Assembly: GCA_905214995.1 (NCBI GenBank)
Contig: CAJMOT010000064.1
Coordinates: 1 to 11,911 of the forward strand
Length of the DNA stretch: 11,911 nucleotides
Reading direction: 5' to 3'
DNA from: an uncultured bacterium
GTDB lineage: Bacteria; Verrucomicrobiota; Verrucomicrobiia; Opitutales; Intestinicryptomonadaceae
Shown: positions 7,765 to 11,911 of the stretch, in pieces
Position numbering within the stretch: the first letter of the stretch is position 1
How the letters are laid out: each line of letters starts with the position of its first letter
The notes under the pieces: model-generated
Told to the model about the DNA's origin: nothing
The model's input: only the letters and a program-made list of their open reading frames with translations
Database searches by the model: none
Made by a program: the position numbers and the translations under genes

Positions 7765-7793
7765 ATTATCCGCGGCGCGGAAAAAATTTGCAA
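7765..7793 (-). promoter_or_regulatory. Promoter of DUF1080 A, placed for a leaderless mRNA
   Basis: On the minus strand TTGCAA (7793-7788), a 17-base spacer and GATAAT (7770-7765) lie six bases before the ATG at 7758. Transcription would therefore start at or next to the ATG. No Shine-Dalgarno is present, which agrees with leaderless translation. Confidence 0.65.
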
Positions 7794-8031
7794 ACAAAAA
7801 AGGCAGTGCGCGAAACTCCCGCGCGGCGCTTCATCGGCATAGCGGCGGCGGCAAACCGGACATTCCCCGGCGGGCGCGCTTCGGCGGGAAATCACGCGCC
7901 GAAAGACGGCCGGCGTTGCGGGGAACGCACGGGCCAACCCCGCAAAAGTTCACGCGCTCCTCCGCGCAATTCTTTCGCGGGGCGCGAAAACTACTCCCAA
8001 TCCGCGCGCGATTAAAGCGGAAAACGCTGTC

Positions 8032-8046
8032 AGTTTACAGTAAACT
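8032..8046. promoter_or_regulatory. 15-bp palindrome, possible operator
   Basis: AGTTTAC-A-GTAAACT is a perfect 7-1-7 palindrome, 60 bases before the ATG at 8106. It contains TTTACA, five of six matches to a -35 hexamer, but no good -10 follows at normal spacing. It fits a dimeric regulator site. Confidence 0.5.
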
Positions 8047-8047
8047 A

Positions 8048-8089
8048 AAAAATTTCGCTTTTTATCTTTCGCAAAGGCGCGAAATTTTT
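8048..8089 (+). promoter_or_regulatory. Leader stem-loop ending in a T run (possible attenuator)
   Basis: AAAAATTTCGC (8048-8058) pairs perfectly with GCGAAATTTTT (8079-8089) around a 20-base loop, which itself holds CTTT-CGC-AAAG (8066-8076). It ends just before the Shine-Dalgarno of PEP-CTERM copy 2. If transcription begins upstream of it, the T run would make it terminator-like. If not, it overlaps the promoter. Confidence 0.45.
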
Positions 8090-8095
8090 ATATAT

Positions 8096-8108
8096 GGGGA
8101 ACGTTATG
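8096..8108 (+). promoter_or_regulatory. Ribosome-binding site and ATG upstream of the poly-C tract
   Basis: GGGGA (8096-8100) lies five bases before ATG 8106, the best Shine-Dalgarno in the array. With the run of ten C this ATG encodes only MKPMIMKLFTPPPLHIELQ and then a TAA. With nine or twelve C it enters the PEP-CTERM copy 2 frame and supplies Lys and Arg to the start of the signal peptide. It therefore marks the probable true start of that gene. Confidence 0.75.
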
Positions 8109-8133
8109 AAACCGATGATTATGAAATTGTTCA

Positions 8134-8143
8134 CCCCCCCCCC
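8134..8143 (+). repeat. Poly-C tract (10 C), candidate phase-variation switch
   Basis: Ten consecutive C lie in codons 10-13 of the frame opened at 8106. Run lengths of 9 or 12 put that ATG in frame with PEP-CTERM copy 2. Ten leads to a TAA at 8163, and eleven leads to the TGA at 8153-8155 (ending PPPATY). The assembled state is therefore OFF for the ATG start. Confidence 0.85.
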
Positions 8144-8151
8144 GCTACATA

Positions 8152-9531
8152 TTGAATTGCAATAACTTATTGCAATTTGCCGCCGTGCTTTCGGCGTTGC
8201 CGTTTTTCCTGAGTTCCGCATTCGCGGCGCAGGATTTGTACTTCAATACAGCCGACTCCCCCGCTTTTAACAGGTATTTGAACGACAGTTCCAACTGGTT
8301 TACCGACGAGGGACGCACGCAACAGTTTGAGGGAACTCTTGGCCCAGACTACAACGGAATAGTCTCGGGCGCAACCGTGATTGCGGTCACCGGAACGGAT
8401 TTGGATTTAAATTCCCTACAGATAACCTGTGAAAACGGCGCGAGCATAACGCTGACTTTGGGAAGCTCCATAACGCTCGCGCAAGATCTGACGTTCGATA
8501 TGAATTCGAGCGGCATTGGCGGGACTCTGGCGCTATACGATTCTTTTAAAGTCGGCGGAAATATGACGATAGACTGCTCTTCAATGGGGGGCGAAACGGC
8601 TTCTACGCCGACTTTCTCCCTGAGAGGGGAATCCGCCAACGCCCGAATGGACATAAGCGGCGACTTTTCCGTAAGCCCCGGAAGCCCGAACGCCGCAAAT
8701 TTGCGCATGTACACAAGCTCGGACATCTCTGTCGGCGGAATAATGCATATGGACAACCTGCGGTGGCAAAATTCGAGCAGGCAGCACTACCATACGCTCG
8801 GCGGAATGTCCGGAAGCGGCGGCATCGTGCTCTACAACGGGTCAATTTCCATGAATCTGACCAACTCCACAGCGCAGGAAACTTCCCTCACATTCGGAAC
8901 GACGGCGGAAAATTCGACATTCGACATTTCAATGAACGGCTCGACTTCCGGGCGGCAAACCATAAGGTTCCGCGCCGGAACGCCGGAGGGGACGGACGGC
9001 AACATAAACGACGTGACGGTCGGTTCCGGCAGGCTCGATCTGGGAATGCACTCTGAAATGAAGGGCAACAGGCTCTCTATTTCCGGAACCGAAGCCGTTT
9101 TCAGCGCGACGGCAAGCGACAGCGGAGAGATCGGGACAGTCGCATTCAACGAGGGCGAATGGTATTCCGGAAAAATCGCCGTGGACATTGAGGGAGAACT
9201 CGCCTACGACAAGATAGTGTTCAACGGCAGGTTCGACAAGACAGGCAGCGACCGCGACATGGGTTTTGAATTTTCCTTCGACGCATACGCAATGAGGGAG
9301 TTCATCTCCACGGGCGGCGGGGAATTTATCCTCGAAGACGTGATAACCTACGAGACCGGCAGCTCAATGGCGGGTACGGTGCTCGAGGGAAGCGCGAGCG
9401 GAATCCGGTGGGAAGCGGTCTTCGGCGACACTTCGCTCTCCGTCTCTTTCACCGTCCCCGAACCCGCGGCTGTCGCGGCAATCCTCGGCGCAATCGCTCT
9501 CGCTTTTGCCGCGCACCGCAGGAGGAGGTAA
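8152..9531 (+). CDS. PEP-CTERM sorting-domain protein, copy 2 (start behind a poly-C switch)
   Basis: As assembled, the longest start is TTG 8152, giving 459 residues: a hydrophobic signal segment (about 6-25, cleavage at SAFA-AQD), a long beta-rich region with repeated FxVGGxxxI-like strands, and VPEP (435-438), a hydrophobic helix and RRRR (456-459). The PEP-CTERM tail is known to be recognised by exosortases, which sort proteins to the envelope or exopolysaccharide matrix. The TTG has no ribosome-binding site and its signal peptide start (MNCNNLLQF) lacks basic residues. The likely real start is ATG 8106, joined when the C run is nine or twelve (474 residues at nine). Residues after about 28 share NDSSNWF and the C-terminal 160 or so residues with its neighbours, while the centre is divergent. 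A bidirectional terminator follows. No exosortase is in the window. Its ligand or partner is unknown. Confidence 0.88.
   Translation: MNCNNLLQFAAVLSALPFFLSSAFAAQDLYFNTADSPAFNRYLNDSSNWFTDEGRTQQFEGTLGPDYNGIVSGATVIAVTGTDLDLNSLQITCENGASITLTLGSSITLAQDLTFDMNSSGIGGTLALYDSFKVGGNMTIDCSSMGGETASTPTFSLRGESANARMDISGDFSVSPGSPNAANLRMYTSSDISVGGIMHMDNLRWQNSSRQHYHTLGGMSGSGGIVLYNGSISMNLTNSTAQETSLTFGTTAENSTFDISMNGSTSGRQTIRFRAGTPEGTDGNINDVTVGSGRLDLGMHSEMKGNRLSISGTEAVFSATASDSGEIGTVAFNEGEWYSGKIAVDIEGELAYDKIVFNGRFDKTGSDRDMGFEFSFDAYAMREFISTGGGEFILEDVITYETGSSMAGTVLEGSASGIRWEAVFGDTSLSVSFTVPEPAAVAAILGAIALAFAAHRRRR
8155..8177. repeat. Perfect 23-bp palindrome just after the poly-C tract
   Basis: Arms AATTGCAATAA (8155-8165) and TTATTGCAATT (8167-8177) flank a single C. 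It lies 11 bases after the C run and inside the signal-peptide codons (NCNNLLQF). In RNA it would need a small loop; in DNA it fits a dimeric protein site or a cruciform. Confidence 0.8.
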
Positions 9532-9556
9532 ACGGGACGCGCCGTTTCAAAACGAT

Positions 9557-9596
9557 AAAAAAAGGCGGCAACTCTCGGAGTTTGCCGCCTTTTTTA
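9557..9596. terminator. Bidirectional intrinsic terminator between copy 2 and DUF1080 B
   Basis: Identical to the terminator at 7001-7040: a GGCGGCAACTC/GAG(T)TTGCCGCC stem, loop TCG, an A run on the left and a T run on the right, between convergent genes. Confidence 0.92.
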
Positions 9597-9636
9597 CGGG
9601 CGAAAAAGTTCTTCCGTCCGCGCCGCCTCAAATGCG

Positions 9637-10314
9637 CTATTCTGAAAGCGGGCGGATTTTTATGTTCCTAAACTCGGTGGAAGCCGTGCCGTGCAAACCC
9701 TGCAAGCCGATCTTGCCCTTGGTGGGAATTTCGGACTTCTTGTGCTTGGTAAGCCACGCCGGTATTTCCACGCCGTTGGGCCCCTTCTTGTTGTCCGTCC
9801 ACTGCGAGAGGTCGATTTTTGAGGCGTGCTTTCCGTCGATCCATACGTCGATGTTCTTGCCCTTGCAGACAACCTTCATTTTGCTCCACACGCCGAGCGG
9901 AACGGTGGTGTCGTACTCGGGGGAAACATGGCCGAAAATCGCGCCGTTGTGGGTTATCGGCCTGCTTGAGTAGCGCGGGTCGGTGTTGTCGGCGATTTGA
10001 ATTTCCATGGAATTGGGAATCCAGTCCTTCGCGTCGGTACAGTAGACCACTATCCCGCTGTTGGAGCCCTTTTCGAGCTTGTACTCAAGCTCTATTTCAA
10101 AGTTTTCGTAGTCGCCCTTCGTGAAGATTATCTGGTCTTTATTGGACTTCAAAACGCCGTTTTTGTCGAAACTCCACACGCCCTTTTCATACACGGCGTC
10201 GGAGAGGTCGGGCTTAAAGAGGTCCGTAAAGCCGTCGCTGTCGGATACGGCGGAAGAACATCCGCCTAAGGCGAGGGCCGAGGCGGAAACTAAGGCTGCT
10301 ATAAACGTTTTCAT
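9637..10314 (-). CDS. DUF1080 (3-keto-disaccharide hydrolase family) lipoprotein, copy B
   Basis: Encodes the same 225 residues as copy A, with the same DNA: lipoprotein signal with LGGC at 16-19, then one DUF1080 beta-sandwich domain with NSGIVVY (85-91), SMEIQIAD (102-109) and GKIGLQGLHG (200-209). It lies between PEP-CTERM copies 2 and 3, convergent with the first and divergent from the second. The lack of even silent differences from copy A points to very recent copying or continuing homogenisation. The likely place of action is the outer side of the envelope; the substrate is unknown. Confidence 0.92.
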   Translation of the reverse strand: MKTFIAALVSASALALGGCSSAVSDSDGFTDLFKPDLSDAVYEKGVWSFDKNGVLKSNKDQIIFTKGDYENFEIELEYKLEKGSNSGIVVYCTDAKDWIPNSMEIQIADNTDPRYSSRPITHNGAIFGHVSPEYDTTVPLGVWSKMKVVCKGKNIDVWIDGKHASKIDLSQWTDNKKGPNGVEIPAWLTKHKKSEIPTKGKIGLQGLHGTASTEFRNIKIRPLSE

Positions 10315-10320
10315 GAGCCG

Positions 10321-10349
10321 ATTATCCGCGGCGCGGAAAAAATTTGCAA
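10321..10349 (-). promoter_or_regulatory. Promoter of DUF1080 B, placed for a leaderless mRNA
   Basis: TTGCAA (10349-10344), a 17-base spacer and GATAAT (10326-10321) lie six bases before the ATG at 10314, exactly as in copy A. Confidence 0.65.
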
Positions 10350-10587
10350 ACAAAAAAGGCAGTGCGCGAAACTCCCGCGCGGCGCTTCATCGGCATAGCG
10401 GCGGCGGCAAACCGGACATTCCCCGGCGGGCGCGCTTCGGCGGGAAATCACGCGCCGAAAGACGGCCGGCGTTGCGGGGAACGCACGGGCCAACCCCGCA
10501 AAAGTTCACGCGCTCCTCCGCGCAATTCTTTCGCGGGGCGCGAAAACTACTCCCAATCCGCGCGCGATTAAAGCGGAAAACGCTGTC

Positions 10588-10602
10588 AGTTTACAGTAAA
10601 CT
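10588..10602. promoter_or_regulatory. 15-bp palindrome, possible operator (second copy)
   Basis: AGTTTAC-A-GTAAACT, 60 bases before ATG 10662, as at 8032-8046. Confidence 0.5.
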
Positions 10603-10603
10603 A

Positions 10604-10645
10604 AAAAATTTCGCTTTTTATCTTTCGCAAAGGCGCGAAATTTTT
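10604..10645 (+). promoter_or_regulatory. Leader stem-loop ending in a T run (second copy)
   Basis: The AAAAATTTCGC/GCGAAATTTTT 11-bp stem lies just before the Shine-Dalgarno of PEP-CTERM copy 3, as at 8048-8089. Confidence 0.45.
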
Positions 10646-10651
10646 ATATAT

Positions 10652-10664
10652 GGGGAACGTTATG
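10652..10664 (+). promoter_or_regulatory. Ribosome-binding site and ATG upstream of the second poly-C tract
   Basis: GGGGA (10652-10656) lies five bases before ATG 10662. As in copy 2, this frame stops at a TAA with ten C and enters the PEP-CTERM frame with nine or twelve. Confidence 0.75.
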
Positions 10665-10689
10665 AAACCGATGATTATGAAATTGTTCA

Positions 10690-10699
10690 CCCCCCCCCC
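10690..10699 (+). repeat. Poly-C tract (10 C), second candidate phase-variation switch
   Basis: Ten consecutive C in the same position relative to the ATG and signal peptide of PEP-CTERM copy 3. The length equals that of the first tract in this assembly. Confidence 0.85.
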
Positions 10700-10707
10700 G
10701 CTACATA

Positions 10708-11911
10708 TTGAATTGCAATAACTTATTGCAATTTGCCGCCGTGCTTTCGGCGTTGCCGTTTTTCTGGAGTTCCGCATTCGCGGCGCAGGATTTGTACTTC
10801 AATGAAAGCCTTTCGAACGACGACAGGTATTTGAACGAAAGTTCAAACTGGTTTACCGATGAGGGGAGGACGCGGCAATTTGACGGAACCCTCAGTTCCG
10901 ACTACAACGGAATAGTAAACCGCGAGGGTGCGTCCAAGCATGTGGCGGCAACCGGAACGCTGGAGCTAAACTCGCTGTCTTTCATCATGTCGAACGTCTC
11001 CTCCGCAAGCGCGGGAGATAATCTGCTGTCATTGGGCGGCTCTGTCGCCCTGTCGGGAGATTTGAATTTCGATATTTCCATGTCGGAATCCGATACGTCG
11101 GGCGCCAACGTAAACGACAGCATTTATCTGTATTCCGGCAGCGCGAAGCTGACTGTGGGCGGCGACGTCAATATAAGCTATTCCCAACCCGGAAACACAT
11201 TTTATTCCCTGCGCATGCTATACGCCGGCAATGTCAGCGGCGGAGACAGCGCGGAAGTGTCCGTCGGGGGCGATTTCAACGCGGGTTCCCCGACCGGCTC
11301 GGCGTTAAGGCTCAACATATCGGTGGCGAATTTCAGGGTAGACGGGGTTATGAATATCGGCAACACTATCTGGACCCTCAGTTCGTCCGCCAATAACGGC
11401 GGCTCGTCATACTTGTCGAGGACGATAGGCGGGCTTGACTCCGGCGGGCAATCGGGCTCGATAATAACGACCGCAACCGCGATAGACACGGGGCTCGTAT
11501 TCAAAAACGCGGCGCAGTGCGAGTGGCTCGGAAGTTTCGGGGCAAACGGCAACCTCAACTTGTCGATGGAAGCTTCCGACGCGCAAAACGGCAGGCAAAT
11601 CATAAGGTTCACACGCAAAGGATACGGCGATTCCGCCGACATAAACGATGTCACGGTGTCCAACGGCAGGCTCGATCTGGGAATGCACTCCGAAATGAAG
11701 GGCAACAGGCTCTCAATCTCCGGAAGTCAAGCCGTTTTCAGCGCGACGGCGACCGACAGCGGAGAGATCGGAACAGTCACATTCGACGAGGGCGAATGGT
11801 ACGCCGGCAAAATCGCCGTGGACATTGAGGGAGAACTCTCCTACGACAAGATAGTATTCAACGGCAGGTTCGACAAGACAGGCAGCGACCGCGACATGGG
11901 TTTTGAATTTT
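10708..11911 (+). CDS. PEP-CTERM family protein, copy 3 (runs off the window, start behind a poly-C switch)
   Basis: The frame is open from TTG 10708 to the window end, about 401 codons, with the 3' part missing. It starts with the same signal peptide as copy 2 (one change, Leu to Trp in its hydrophobic core) and cleavage before AAQDLYF or AQDLYF. It continues through NESLSNDDRYLNESSNWF and a divergent beta-rich core with VGGDVNI and VGGDFNA strands. It then enters the shared C-terminal region from GRLDLGMHSEMKGNRLSISG on. The PEP-CTERM tail is expected just beyond the edge, by comparison with copies 1 and 2. The probable real start is ATG 10662, out of frame with ten C. Its C-terminal region differs slightly from the others (for example ELSYDKI where they have ELAYDKI), so it is not a simple duplicate. 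Confidence 0.87.
   Translation, partial: MNCNNLLQFAAVLSALPFFWSSAFAAQDLYFNESLSNDDRYLNESSNWFTDEGRTRQFDGTLSSDYNGIVNREGASKHVAATGTLELNSLSFIMSNVSSASAGDNLLSLGGSVALSGDLNFDISMSESDTSGANVNDSIYLYSGSAKLTVGGDVNISYSQPGNTFYSLRMLYAGNVSGGDSAEVSVGGDFNAGSPTGSALRLNISVANFRVDGVMNIGNTIWTLSSSANNGGSSYLSRTIGGLDSGGQSGSIITTATAIDTGLVFKNAAQCEWLGSFGANGNLNLSMEASDAQNGRQIIRFTRKGYGDSADINDVTVSNGRLDLGMHSEMKGNRLSISGSQAVFSATATDSGEIGTVTFDEGEWYAGKIAVDIEGELSYDKIVFNGRFDKTGSDRDMGFEF
10711..10733. repeat. Perfect 23-bp palindrome after the second poly-C tract
   Basis: Arms AATTGCAATAA and TTATTGCAATT around one C, identical to 8155-8177 and again 11 bases after the C run. Confidence 0.8.

Larger units (their letters stand above)
7794..8105. 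other. Divergent intergenic region between DUF1080 A and PEP-CTERM copy 2
   Basis: About 310 bases with no supported gene. Bases 7800-8010 are GC-rich with inverted repeats: TTGCGGGG (7916-7923) with CCCCGCAA (7938-7945), and TTTCGCG-GGG-CGCGAAA (7973-7989). From 8030 the sequence becomes AT-rich and holds a palindrome and a stem-loop, listed separately, before the start of the next gene. A frame running through this stretch into 8155 has GC-driven composition and is not called. Confidence 0.6.
6664..8208. repeat. Repeat block, copy A (1545 bp, matches 9220-10764)
   Basis: At an offset of 2556 bp this block reads the same as 9220-10764 by eye. The left edge is one base difference (A6663 versus G9219), and upstream of it similarity falls off. 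The right edge is two differences (8209-8210). Identity resumes to 8247 and is then lost. The block holds the 3' end of a PEP-CTERM gene, a terminator, the complete DUF1080 gene, the divergent promoter region, the poly-C tract, the palindrome and the signal-peptide codons of the next PEP-CTERM gene. Confidence 0.93.
10350..10661. other. Divergent intergenic region between DUF1080 B and PEP-CTERM copy 3
   Basis: Identical to 7794-8105. It has GC-rich DNA with inverted repeats at 10472-10501 and 10529-10545, then the AT-rich leader. No gene is supported here. Confidence 0.6.
9220..10764. repeat. Repeat block, copy B (1545 bp, matches 6664-8208)
   Basis: This is the second copy of the block, 2556 bp after the first. 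It spans the 3' end of PEP-CTERM copy 2, a terminator, DUF1080 B, the divergent region and the 5' end of PEP-CTERM copy 3. Perfect identity includes the intergenic DNA, so selection on protein cannot explain it. Recent duplication, gene conversion or an assembly effect can. Confidence 0.93.

Noticed and set aside
7565..8155. 196-codon plus-strand frame (and its copy at 10121-10711)
   Set aside because: It is antisense to the DUF1080 gene and then crosses GC-rich intergenic DNA; no domain and no start signal.
6664..10764. Insertion sequence or transposon as the cause of the repeat blocks
   Set aside because: No transposase frame, terminal inverted repeats or target duplications were seen at the block edges.

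Overview
The window looks like a piece of a Verrucomicrobiota chromosome (Opitutae-like). This is an inference from gene content: PEP-CTERM secreted proteins, DUF1080 lipoproteins, a secreted EF-hand protein, GC-rich coding DNA and AT-rich gene starts. No rRNA, tRNA, CRISPR array or transposase was seen. The left half is housekeeping DNA: pnp (polyribonucleotide phosphorylase, 254-2401) with a strong terminator; a gene-free stretch (2450-3082) holding a dense cluster of perfect three-base-loop hairpins; a secreted four-EF-hand protein on the minus strand (3083-3721); and a divergent pair in which a RelE/ParE-like protein (3847-4203) overlaps phosphatidylserine synthase pssA (4200-5135) by ATGA.

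The right half (5499 to the window end) is a tandem array. Plus-strand genes for large secreted PEP-CTERM proteins alternate with minus-strand genes for a DUF1080 lipoprotein: PEP-CTERM 1 (5499-6975, frameshifted), DUF1080 A (7081-7758), PEP-CTERM 2 (8152-9531), DUF1080 B (9637-10314), PEP-CTERM 3 (10708 to beyond the window). The period is 2556 bp. A block that reads as identical (6664-8208 = 9220-10764) covers the 3' end of one PEP-CTERM gene, a bidirectional terminator, the whole DUF1080 gene, the divergent promoter region and the 5' end of the next PEP-CTERM gene. The middles of the PEP-CTERM genes differ strongly, so constant ends surround variable cores.

The most striking signal is at the 5' ends of PEP-CTERM 2 and 3. 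A good Shine-Dalgarno and ATG (8106; 10662) open a frame with a basic signal-peptide start, which then enters a run of ten C. With ten C the ATG frame stops after 19 codons. With nine (or twelve) it runs straight into the PEP-CTERM frame. This is the layout of a contingency locus switched by slipped-strand mispairing, and both copies read OFF here unless a TTG without a ribosome-binding site is used. A perfect 11-1-11 palindrome follows each tract. Together the array looks like a set of phase-variable, cassette-like surface or exopolysaccharide-associated proteins with variable cores. The DUF1080 lipoproteins may act on sugars in the same envelope or matrix context. That functional link is inference.
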